Of a stretch of DNA of 64,000 nt, positions 46,734-55,983 are shown in pieces. Both the position numbers and the translations under genes were made by a program. Location: positions 6,572,001 through 6,636,000 of the forward strand of contig NC_046674.1 of NCBI RefSeq assembly GCF_003369915.1. Direction: 5' to 3'. This stretch comes from Drosophila miranda (Eukaryota > Arthropoda > Insecta > Diptera > Drosophilidae). The notes under the pieces were generated by a model. That model saw only the letters and a program-made list of their open reading frames with translations, was not told the DNA's origin and made no database searches. Numbering within the stretch: position 1 is the first letter of the stretch; each line of letters begins with the position of its first letter.

Positions 46734-49046
46734 CTATGGATTCCGCAGTGCATCATTGATGACACGGAGTATATCGATTTGTAGATCTGTAAAGGCAACC
46801 GGCTCCATATGGGCACTGCGAATCTTCATTGCCACTGCCTTAAAGAAGGCACCGATTTCATCCTCCTCGCCGTTGCTGCCGCTGGCTGGGAACTCCAGAT
46901 GTCCGCTCTTAAGGGGTGAGATTTGATTGAAGTAATAGCGCGAAGTCGGTGTGGAGCACGGCGTGGTGGCCGCGTTCTGATAACGTGAAGTCGACTCAAC
47001 GTCCAGCTTCTGCTGATTGCAGCCCCCAGCAGATTGCAGCTGCTGTTGCTGCTGCTGCTCCAGATTACTCGAGGTATCGTTGTGGTGCTCATGTTTGGTC
47101 AAGGCATTGCTAACACTCTGAACGGCCATGTACACAGAGCTTTCGTCATGGTCATAGCCCACCACGTGCTGTTCTTGCTGCTGGGAAGTCGGCTCCGGCA
47201 CCGTTGTGCTCTCCATTTCCTCATCCTCATCTTCCTCGTCCTCGCCGTTGTGGTGCGCAGCGCCATTAATGTAGTTCTCGATGTCCATTTCATCGTAGCT
47301 GGCCACACAAAGCTCCCTGGCCTGCTGGTTCTGCTCCTCCTGCTGCTGCTCTTGCAGCGCGTTGGCCAACTCCGTCTTGTGTGAACCCGTCAGGGGTGGC
47401 AGGGGCATGTTAAGCTGTGAACTACCCGAGGACGTCTCCATGGTGTTTGGCTGTGTCGGCGGTGAGTGGGAGCCATGACCACCCAGATGCTCCTCTAGAT
47501 CATGCTTGGGCAGCAGCATGCTGAGTGGAGGATCACCCTCACTGAAAAAAATGCCAAAGTAGTTACAAATATTCTTCACACAGGAGCGAGACAAATGTTG
47601 GTGCCTTACAGCGCCTTTTGTTGTATGTACTTCTGAAGGAAGCTGAGAGTGTCGTAGTGCTTCCAGCGCGATGTGGCCTCTATTTGCATCAGGGTCCTCA
47701 GACGTTTGTGCTCGCGTGCGTATTGGTCCCGCAAGGCTTTCCACTTAAGCCGACATTGTTTCACTGCAAGGACAGATAGTTCAGAGTGTGCCAAACAGTG
47801 TCAATTTAGGTGAAGACTCACCTGACTTCTTTAGTTTCCGTGCTATCTCCTCCCACACCTCCATCTTTAGCTTGGCATTGCGATAGTTTTCATTGCCATA
47901 GTTGTAGATCATATCCTCCTGCTGTATCAGCGTAATCAGTTCTTTCTCGAAATAGCTTTCCATGTTGAGGAACGTGTGTATGGGATCGTCATCTTCCTCC
48001 TCGGCGTTCGTCGAGTGATTATGCGTCGACGCCGACGTTGTCGTGGCTGTTGTTGCCTTTGTTGTGGCCGCAGAGTTTGACTGATTGTTAGTGGCGTTTA
48101 CACAGTCGACAATCTCCACTACGGTGGTGGCATTCTGCGTGCCGCACTGTACAATGCTGGGGGCTGTCGTGCCGCCTCCTGCATCGGTCAGATAGTTCCA
48201 GTTATTGCCTGGCTGGGCCTGCAGCTGCTGCTGCTGCTGCATGACGGTGTTAATGTGATTGGTAATGAAAGCTGATCCAGACTTCTTGTCGGTGGCAGTC
48301 GTGACGACCCCTGCCCCAGACGACGCTGTAGATGGCACATGCTGTTGCAGAAACTGAACAATATTGCAGTTGTCCAGGAGAGTGGCATCTTCGATCTTAA
48401 TGCTGCCGGTTAGGTGCAAGTTCTGACTGCTGCTGCTGTTGCTGCTAAACGAATTGCTTATGGGCAGCGTGAGGGGCGGCACTGTGGACACAACACCATT
48501 TGCATTCTGTCCAGATCTTCCCCGATAGCTGCAGCAAACAGAAAATCTTAGTGGGCTGTTTATTGACCCTGGGGACGCTACTTACTTTCGCGCCAGCGCA
48601 TATGGACGCAGAAAGTCCAGTTCCTTAAAGTATTTCCACTTGACGGCTTTGGCACAGGTTTTGGCGCGCTTCAGCTCGCGGCAATATTGATCCCTCAGGG
48701 CCTTCCATTTGCCCTTGCATTGTGTGTCTGAAAGACAGAGAACATGACTCTGAGGGTCACCATGGGGTTGCAGGCTGCAGGCTGCAGACTACTCACCTGA
48801 CCAACCCACTTGTCCGCCAATCTCGGCCCACTTTTCGTCCTTGCTCTTTGTACTGCGATAGTGCGGATGCTTGGGATTGTACAGGCACTGCTGCTGGGAG
48901 ACGAGCGATAGCAGAATCAGTTCTTTGGGTATGCTGACCACATTATTGCCCAGACTCGAATCCATGTTGAGATTTCCGAGTTGCTGCTGCTGCTGCTGTT
49001 GCGGCGACTGCTGGTGGTGTTGGCTGGCACATGGCAGAGGCTCCAT
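46734..49046 (-). CDS. CG8765: Two-MADF, BESS-motif protein (probable CG8765 orthologue)
   Basis: Five exons join in frame: 49046-48797, 48727-48586, 48528-47822, 47763-47610 and 47541-46734, giving 686 residues. MADF domains are Myb-like DNA-binding modules; BESS motifs mediate protein contacts. MADF 1 spans about residues 41-125 (KELILLSLVSQQQCLYN ... KWKALRDQYCRELKRAK ... FLRPY). MADF 2 spans about 327-415 (ELITLIQQEDMIYNYGNENY ... KWKALRDQYAREHKR ... FLQKYI). Both are interrupted by an intron before the conserved Cys-Lys/Arg-x-Lys-Trp-Lys. A BESS-like end is at about 647-686 (FFKAVAMKIRSAHMEPVAFT then DLQIDILRVINDAL). The linkers are Gln, Asn, Thr and Glu/Asp rich. I chose Met at 49046 (A at -3) over an upstream in-frame ATG (49157), because the extra 37 residues start hydrophobic and look like leader. 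It is a probable nuclear factor of unknown target. The gene diverges from Gbeta76C over 443 bases. The symbol is inferred from synteny. Confidence 0.85.
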
Positions 49047-49316
49047 TCTACGTTCCTTTATTGATACATCCTGCTGGCGGGGCGGTCTGTTTATTTGGTT
49101 AATTCTTATAAATAAAAGCAAGGCAAACAAAAATGAGGTGACCAAACAGCTGGCCAATCAGTTGTCTAATTAGTGTGACCAGGCTCGCGCCGTTGCCAGT
49201 GTGGTGCACTGCCGGGCGGGCCACAATTTTTGGCCAAGCTGGCAGCCCCGACACTGTGTTTGTTTCGATTTGTAGCGCGTAAATAATGTCTTCAATGTAT
49301 TGTATTTGTATTAAAC

Positions 49317-49327
49317 TAATCCAATTA
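49317..49327. promoter_or_regulatory. Gbeta76C: RCSI/P3-type photoreceptor homeodomain element
   Basis: TAATCCAATTA fits the Rhodopsin core sequence I consensus TAATYNRATTN on both strands (the reverse complement is TAATTGGATTA). Sites of this type bind paired-class (Pax6, Pph13) and K50 (Otd; TAATCC) homeodomains in photoreceptors. It is about 100 bases upstream of the TATA box, farther than in rhodopsin genes. The role is inferred from the eye-specific function of Gbeta76C. Confidence 0.45.
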
Positions 49328-49421
49328 GTTAATTGCATTACCGCAAAGGCAAAAGAAAACATCATAACATGTAAGCGAAACATTTTCTTCAACATTTAGT
49401 TTGTTTTGCGACGCGGTGCGA

Positions 49422-49427
49422 TATAAA
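49422..49427 (+). promoter_or_regulatory. Gbeta76C: TATA box of Gbeta76C
   Basis: GATATAAATC about 65 bases before the ATG gives a short leader with transcription starting near 49,453. Confidence 0.45.
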
Positions 49428-49489
49428 TCAACATTGACTTGCAAAAAATTGGTTTCCTTTCGGTTTCGTCCCTCGATTAATGCTCAATC

Positions 49490-50912
49490 ATGCCTAAAAT
49501 TGATCCAGAAACACAGGCCCTATACGACGAAATCAATGGCATGATCGAGAAGTTTAAGGTTGCGTTTTTTTTCGCCGAAGTTGCTCCAATCAAATGGGAT
49601 TCAAATCAAACTTCATTTCGTTGCAGGAAGACCAAAAGGCCAAGGCGGATTGCACGTTGGCCGACAAATGCGGCGACATGAGTGATGTGACCAAGCTCCG
49701 CTTCTCGTCGAAGAAGATTCTCAAGGGTCACATCAACAAGGTCAACTCGGTGCACTTCGCTGGCGACTCGCGCCACTGCGTCACTGGCTCGCTGGATGGC
49801 AAACTGATCATCTGGGACACATGGACAGCCAACAAAGTGCAGATCATACCCTTGAGATCGGCCTGGGTGATGACGGTGGCCTTCTCGCCATCGGGAAATT
49901 TCGTGGCCTGCGGCGGCATGGATAACGCCTGCACTGTCTACGATGTGAACAATCGCGATGCCTCGGGTGTGGCCAAAATGGTGCGGGAGCTCGTGGGCTA
50001 CGAGGGCTTCCTCAGCTCCTGTCGCTTCCTCGACGATAGCCATTTGATCACCGGATCGGGCGACATGAAGATGTAAGGTATCTCTCCATCTCTAGAAGAG
50101 TATTGGCTGTACTAGCACTTTTGTATCGTTGCAGCTGCCATTGGGATCTGGAGAAGGGTGTCAAGACAATGGATTTCAATGGGCATGCTGGCGACATCGC
50201 TGGCCTGTCGCTGTCTCCCGATATGCAGACTTACATAACGGGCTCTGTGGACAAAACTGCCAAATTGTGGGATGTACGCGAACAGGGCCATAAGCAGATG
50301 TTCTTTGGCCACGACATGGACGTCTCCTCTGTTTGCGTAAGTACATCTTTCAAGCTTCGTCTCTGGCAAACTGCATCATAAGGTTCTGTTTTGCACAGTA
50401 CCATCCAAATGGCTATGGCTTCGCCTCCTGCTCGGAGGATCAGACGGCGCGCTTGTACGACTTGCGATCGGATCAACAAATCGGCCTGTACGCCCCACCC
50501 CAGAAGAACACGGGCTTCACTTCGTGCGGTGCGTCTTTGGCGTGCTTTTCGCCTTGACTCTTGACAATTTTTAATCTGATTTTGTGTTGTGTGCTCATTA
50601 GCTCTATCGACCAGCGGGCGCTACCTAATGTGCGGCGGCATTGAGGGCATGGTGCACTCGTGGGACACGATGAAACAGAGGCATACGGGTGGGTATTGGT
50701 GGATGGGTATAGACATGGTGATGGTGATGGGGATGAAGAAACCTATGCAAATGCTTATATCGATTTCTTGTTCTGTCTCTCGCCCCTCCCCCGTCCCTGC
50801 CATAGGCACACTGTCTGGACACGAGAATCGGATTACTTGCATCAGCCTGTGCCCCAATGGCATGTGTCTAGCCTCGACCAGTTGGGATCAACAAGTGCGC
50901 CTGTGGCTCTAA
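49490..50912 (+). CDS. Gbeta76C: Eye-specific G protein beta subunit (Gbeta76C)
   Basis: This beta subunit of the visual heterotrimeric Gq couples rhodopsin to phospholipase C in photoreceptors and acts at the rhabdomere membrane with Gq-alpha and Ggamma30A. Six exons join in frame: 49490-49558, 49627-50072, 50135-50336, 50399-50528, 50602-50688 and 50806-50912, giving 346 residues, the length of the D. melanogaster protein. The N-terminal 40 residues form the gamma-binding helix (MPKIDPETQALYDEINGMIE). Seven WD repeats follow, for example GHINKVNSVHFAGDSRHCVT then GSLDGKLIIWD, GSVDKTAKLWD, and the final STSWDQQVRLWL that closes the propeller at the C-terminus. Intron 1 has an unusual donor (AAG/GTTGCG). 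The other donors are canonical. An RCSI-type element and a TATA box lie upstream. The gene is convergent with verm; 983 bases separate the stop codons. Confidence 0.97.
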
Positions 50913-51138
50913 TTAACTTTATTTTTTGTTGTTTTTGTTTTTGTTTTTGTATTTGTATCGCCGCGTGGACAACTATGAGTTGGTCGCAGACTCGGTGGCT
51001 CTAATCACTCCCGACTCCCGACTCCCGACTCCTGGCTCCAATCCAGTCCAATGGTCGAATGCCGTCGTCTAATAATATTTACTAACTTAAAACGTAGCTG
51101 TGGCGAGTAGTTAACCCAGAGCAAATTGCATGTGCGAG

Positions 51139-51144
51139 AATAAA
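51139..51144 (+). terminator. Gbeta76C: Gbeta76C polyadenylation signal (AATAAA)
   Basis: AATAAA about 225 bases after the stop codon; a mature end near 51,160 is expected. Confidence 0.6.
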
Positions 51145-51895
51145 ATCTATAAAGTAGCACTACTAACAACAAAAATACGCATCCTTATTCTTCGTTATTC
51201 TTTTCTGTTTTTATGAGTTTTATTTGTGGTCTTTGCAGCTCCGTTTATCCATTTATCAGGGATCCGAACTCCTCCCTTCCGTAAGTCCCACATTTAAACC
51301 AGTAAGTATTATTCTTTTTTTTTTATATATATTTTTTATATTTTTCTTATAAAAAATACTTATACAATTACGAAGATATTTTTGTGCTGCTGCGATTTTT
51401 GGCGCTTGGTTTTTTTGTTTTTGAAAATTATCTTTGAACAGATCAAAGAAGCAGCGAAGTAAATTAAAAAAAAAATCACTTTATCATCAACATAAATGAG
51501 AAACGAAACAGAAATAGTACGAGCAGATCAAGGAAAAGATATAGGCATTAGGAAGGGAAAGAGAAAGAGTTGAGAGACAAACAGCGGACTATAGGGGGTA
51601 TAGAAAGTGGAAAGTGAGAGACGAAACGAAACGAAACGAAACGGAAACGATAAGATTTGCATAAATAATAGAGGGGGAAACGAAACGAAACTTCTTTTTA
51701 GGATCACACAAGATGCAACTAATTGAGTATTTTTGTGTAGATGGTTCAACATATTGTTTGTTTGTTTGTTTGTTTGCTTGCTTGTAGGGTTTTTGTTTTT
51801 GTGGGTGTTTTAGTTTATCAGACTCTCGGTGGAACTACTATGAGTTGTTCTCTTGTTGGTTTTGGAAAAGTAAAAGAGCAGGAGAGTGTACTGCC
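51145..51895. other. Convergent 3' region of Gbeta76C and verm
   Basis: Mostly verm 3' UTR if the signal at 51,219 is used. It contains AT-rich homopolymers (51,315-51,360), a CGAAA pentamer array (51,621-51,645) and a TTTG array (51,755-51,775). No gene is seen. Confidence 0.6.
51219..51224 (-). terminator. verm: Possible verm polyadenylation signal
   Basis: TTTATT on + (AATAAA on the coding strand) about 670 bases after the verm stop. AT-rich variants nearer the gene could be used instead. If used, the verm and Gbeta76C 3' ends lie within about 50 bases of each other. Confidence 0.35.
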
Positions 51896-54800
51896 TTAGA
51901 CGGAGAAGCCGTCGCCAGTGGGATCGAGGATCCAGGGATAGTTATTGGGGCACTCCATGCACGTGAACAGGCGCAGGGTCTCGCCGGGCAGCTCCCGAGT
52001 GGTCAGGGGGCAGGCATTGGGCAGCGAGCAGTAGGGCTGGCCCTTGACATCGCACTTCTCCTTCCACTCCTGGAAGTCGCGCAGCGAGTTCAGCTCGGTG
52101 GGGTTCTGCATCCACTGGATCACCTGCAGGTTGGTCACGAAGAACACATCGTTGCGGCCCAGCATCTCCTCGATGAACTTGACCAGCTCGTCGCGGTACT
52201 CCTTCTTGGACTTCAGCCACGAGGCGTGGAAGTGCAGACCCAGAGGGGCACGGTTGCTGTTGTAGTGGCGGTTGAAGTTGTGGCGGAGGAGGCGCGCAAA
52301 CTGCTCGCCAGAGGCGACGTTCGAGCAGGAGTCGACCATGTGGCAACCGGGCAGGGACTCATCGAAGGTGGGGTCGTCGCGACGATCCAGCTCGTTCATC
52401 ACCATCTCCCACACGGGATGGCTACGGGAGGGGCAGTTGTGGGCGTTGCCGTTGCACTTGTGGGGCATGCGGAAGTACAGGGTGTAGGGCCAGATGGGCA
52501 CGCGGCCCAGGGAGGCGGTGATCGAGGCGTCGTACACGAAGAACTGATCCGCCATCATCTCGAACTGCTTGTTCCCGCCCACACGGAGGTAGGGAGCACG
52601 CATGCCGATGATCGAGCCGTCGGTGATGTTGGCAAAGCGCTCGACAATCAATCGGGATCCAGCCATCTCGGCCAGCCAATCGTCGTAGCTGCCGCCGGAC
52701 CAGTAGTTGGGATCGTCCTTGTGCGTCAGCGAGAACACGGAGATCTCGTGGCCACGACGGTGCAGATCCTGCACGGCCGAGTAGTTGGTGTACTTGTGCG
52801 AGACGAAGAACGTGCCCTTGATGGAGCAGCCGTTGGGGTTCTGGCGCTGGCCATTGAAGAGATCATCGTACAGATCGATGTTGTCCACGTTCACGGCACC
52901 GTTGAAGGTGATCGTAATCATCTGGGGCACCTGCTGGGGCTCGATTCCGCCGGGAATGCGGGTTCCGTCCGCCGAGCAGAAGCAATCGGGCAGGGCGCAC
53001 TGGGTGGGATCGCACTCGGGGGCACGGTTGGGATCCTCATCGACAGCTGTTAAGTTGGGAGATTAGTCTGTGTGCTGGGGATCAGGGATTGTCAAGGGAC
53101 AGGTGACACTCACAGCAGGCGTTCTCATCGGACTCGTCCTTGCAATCGGGCTTGCCGTTGCAGAAGAGCTCCTTGTCGAGGCACTCGCCATCGCCGCAGG
53201 ACAGCTTACCCTCTGGACAGATGGGCTCATCCGTCTTCAGGATGGGCTTGGCCTTGCGGGGCTCTGTAGAAACGTGCGAATGAGAGATGGTGGATGGGGG
53301 TTAGATCAAGGATTATCTTGAAGGTCTTGTGCCTAAAGTTTGGTTAGTGACAACACATGTCTAAATTTTGAAATGAGAAATATACATATGAATGCATGAG
53401 TGCGGTTAGTGCGGCTGATTTGGTGAGTTTGGTAGGTGGGTTAGCAGGTAGTGGGTGGTGGGTAGTGGGGTGTGGGGTGTTTCGCAACGATCACACCATT
53501 GTGTGGTGGTGTCTACCATTTGGTGCGGGTTAGGTTTGTGTTTTTGGATTTTGGATTTTGGATTTTGGAGTGGGTTAACGGATTTGATTCTACCAAAGTT
53601 CCGAATCTAACATTGCTGACTACTGTATGTACAAGTGTGGTTCCAGGAATTGATTTGTTTTGTTTTGTTTTGGTTTTTTTGTTGGTTGTCTAGCTTGGTT
53701 GTTGTTGTTGTTGTTGTTTCGGCACACTTACTCTCTTTCTCATCGCAATTGGTCACCTTGGCCTTCCAGTCGCAGGTCTGTTTGATCACATCAAAGGCCA
53801 AACCGGAGGGACACTGAATTTCTTTCAAACCCGATTTAGTACATCTAAAAAATAAAGTTCATTTTGTTGTTGTTTGATGTTCATGTTGCTTTTGCTGTAG
53901 CTGTTTGCTTTGGCTGTGGCTGTTTGCTGTGGATCTCTACATTCTTTGGCTAGCTAAAAGAACTTTGGCACTAAGTGGGGAGTCTATAATTTAGGGGGGA
54001 GTCTGGGTGGTAATTATGCAATGACACGAACGATATTTCAGGGGGAGTTTTGGTTTTGGTTTTGGTTTGGTTTGGTTTTTGTTTGGTTTAGTGACACAGA
54101 CACAAACGCACAATGAGCTACGAGGCGCACACACATACGAATAGACATAGTGAGAGACAGATAGACAAAGACAGAGACAGAGTTAGGAGGGTGGAAGATT
54201 GGGCATTTGGGCTGAAAGCCTTTGGAAGTACTATCCGGAGCCGGAGCCGGAGGCTATCGGCACTCGGAACGGTGGGTTGTGGCCTCTTGTGGGCCCCACT
54301 TACTTTCTTGGACATCGCAATTCTTCACGTTCGATTTCCAATCGCAAAGCTGTCGCAAAACATCGAACGCCAAGCCGCCGGCACATTTAATCGGTGCCAG
54401 GCGATTGCTGCCATCTTCACCGGCGCTGTCGCACCTTTCGATACCGATACAAAGAGTTGGTTGGTTGGTTGGTTGGTTGGTTGGTTTTAAAGAACAATAG
54501 CATAGCATAGCCATATAGACTGCAGGAAATCGGACAATCTCTGGAAGTTGCTTGGAGTGTGCTCCCTTACCTGTACACCTCGCGGCAGTCGCCATCGGCC
54601 TCCAGGCGGAAGTACTCGTCGGCGGGACGATCCGCACAGACCTCCTCGACGTCAACGCCCTCCAGCTTCTCCTGCTGGGATTTTCCTGTTTGAAATGGAG
54701 TAAATGAGTCTGATTGCTTATAAGAAAGTGTGTAAATCATGGTTGGAATAATCATCATTCGATTTCGAAATCGAATTCGAATTCGAGCAGTATATATTTA

Positions 54801-55983
54801 TGGCTATTTATATTTGATCTGGAATTCGCATTCCTGTGGATTTTATCTTGTTCTATAATACCTCATAATAATATATTATAATATAATAGTGGCTCGAACT
54901 GTTTTCGTACTCCAAAGCGAACAACCGGTTTGGTCTGCGCTGGTGGGGAAATACGAGTGGCAGTACCAGTACCAGTACCAGTACCGAGTACCACTTCTAG
55001 CCGACCGACCCAAAACAACTCTCATTTTTGTTCATAGCCACCGTTTTTATCTTCATCTCGCGGCACGACGCGGCGTTCAAATGAAAACGAAAGGGCAACG
55101 AAAGCCTCGGGGCTCACCTGCCATTTATAGGCGCAGACATGGCCATATCTCTAGATGGATATGGAAATGGAAATGGAACTGGGGAATGTGCCTGCCTGGC
55201 CTGCCTGCCTGCCCGATGATGTTGACTGGCAGTTTCTCACGTAAGGTGTCTGCTCAAACGGGTTCGGTTCGGTTCGGTTCGGTTCGGTACGGGGATTGGC
55301 CAACCTAACTGTTGTTGGTGTATTGGGAACCCGTTTTCGGTTCAACATTAAAATGATTATTGCATAAACAACGTTGCCGAGTCCAAAAATATATTAAAAC
55401 GGAACCGATTGCCAGCCAGTCGCGGGTTTTGCTCGTTTTGCCTATGCTAATTTTAATGTTTTTTTTTTGGCTTATGGCCAACTCCGGTTTCGTCCTCATG
55501 CCACAGTTTTCTCGGTTTCCTTTTCGATTGTCTTTCCATCTCCATCTCGATCACAATCTGATGTTCGCTCAGCTATTTCTGGTTTCTTGTTTGAGGTTTC
55601 TGGTTTCTGGTTTTGGGGGTATTGCATCACCGATCGAAGGATAAATTTGATCGATCGCATGCCGCTAATGACTTGCAACAACTCCGATATTTTCGATCAT
55701 CATTTTTTCAAGTTTATTTGCCTTGGCCAACGACCGAAGCCGCCGAGTGCCGACTGCCGACCGCCGAGTGCCGAGTGGTTTGTTTTTGCGTTTATTTCAT
55801 TGTTTTTTGCAACCTTGCGAAAATTCACCGTGGAGTTTCCACCGATAAAGGTCAATTGGGCGAAGCCGACGTGGCCGCTACTTAAGCTCTAAGTGCTACT
55901 AATGCTACTAATTTCGAGTACTCACCAGCTGCCATGCACAGGCACATGATGGACACAAAGAATGCCCAGTGGATACGCGCCAT
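51896..55983 (-). CDS. verm: Vermiform, chitin deacetylase-like matrix protein (CDA2)
   Basis: Secreted apical matrix protein required for tracheal tube length and cuticle integrity. Exons: 55983-55926, 54685-54571, one of 54434-54304 or 53844-53732, 53263-53114 and 53046-51896; 534 or 528 residues. Domains: signal peptide MARIHWAFFVSIMCLCMAA (1-19); CBM14 chitin-binding domain with six Cys (about 36-96), its second half supplied by the alternative exon; LDL-receptor class A repeat with six Cys (about 117-151); polysaccharide deacetylase (family CE4) domain from about 195. The CE4 motifs are altered: TFDD is TFNG (Asn200, Gly201) and HSxxH is FSLTH (Phe256, His260); RAPYLRVGGN and LGLHFHASWL are retained. 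Two metal ligands and the catalytic Asp are thus missing, so deacetylase activity is doubtful. The gene is tandem with its paralogue serp, and the intron before the deacetylase exon has the same place and phase. Confidence 0.95.
53264..53731 (-). other. verm: verm intron between alternative exon b and the LDLa exon
   Basis: It contains GTTG and TGGATTT-type simple stretches on + and no other exon that I can recognise. Confidence 0.7.
53732..53844 (-). other. verm: verm alternative exon b (CBM14 second half)
   Basis: A 113-base exon after acceptor TTTTTTAG. With the split Arg codon it encodes CTKSGLKEIQCPSGLAFDVI then KQTCDWKAKVTNCDEKE. It is bounded by GTAAGT and has the same entry and exit phases as exon a. 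Because 113 and 131 are both 2 modulo 3, including both exons or neither shifts the reading frame, so the two are mutually exclusive by frame. Confidence 0.9.
53845..54303 (-). other. verm: verm intron between alternative exons a and b
   Basis: 459 bases, too long for simple steric exclusion of the two exons. TTTTGG/TTGCTG simple runs on + (54,050-54,090 and 53,880-53,930). Nothing else is recognised. Confidence 0.7.
54304..54434 (-). other. verm: verm alternative exon a (CBM14 second half)
   Basis: A 131-base exon that encodes CDSAGEDGSNRLAPIKCAGG then LAFDVLRQLCDWKSNVKNCD. It supplies the same four Cys as exon b, but with a six-residue longer loop between the first two. Its acceptor (ATCGAAAG/G) has a poor pyrimidine tract, preceded by a (CCAA)n run on the coding strand (54,457-54,485). 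Confidence 0.9.
54686..55925 (-). other. verm: verm intron 1 (1.24 kb)
   Basis: It follows the signal-peptide exon. It contains GTACCA (54,961-54,985) and GGTTC (55,261-55,287) arrays and one Grainyhead-type site at 54,923. A likely home for epidermal/tracheal enhancers. Confidence 0.6.
54923..54931. promoter_or_regulatory. verm: Grainyhead consensus site AACCGGTTT
   Basis: Exact match to the Grainyhead consensus in verm intron 1. Grainyhead drives cuticle and tracheal matrix genes in insects. The core octamer occurs at least three other times in the window (22,661; 39,235; 45,780), so this single site is weak evidence. Confidence 0.3.

Larger units (their letters stand above)
49047..49489. 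promoter_or_regulatory. Divergent promoter region between the MADF gene and Gbeta76C
   Basis: 443 bases separate the two start codons. On the Gbeta76C side there is a TATAAA at 49,422-49,427 and an 11-base homeodomain element at 49,317-49,327. On the MADF-gene side no clear core element is seen. Confidence 0.6.

Noticed and set aside
51845..53053. 402-codon open frame on + opposite verm
   Set aside because: Antisense shadow of the verm exon, same reason as for serp.
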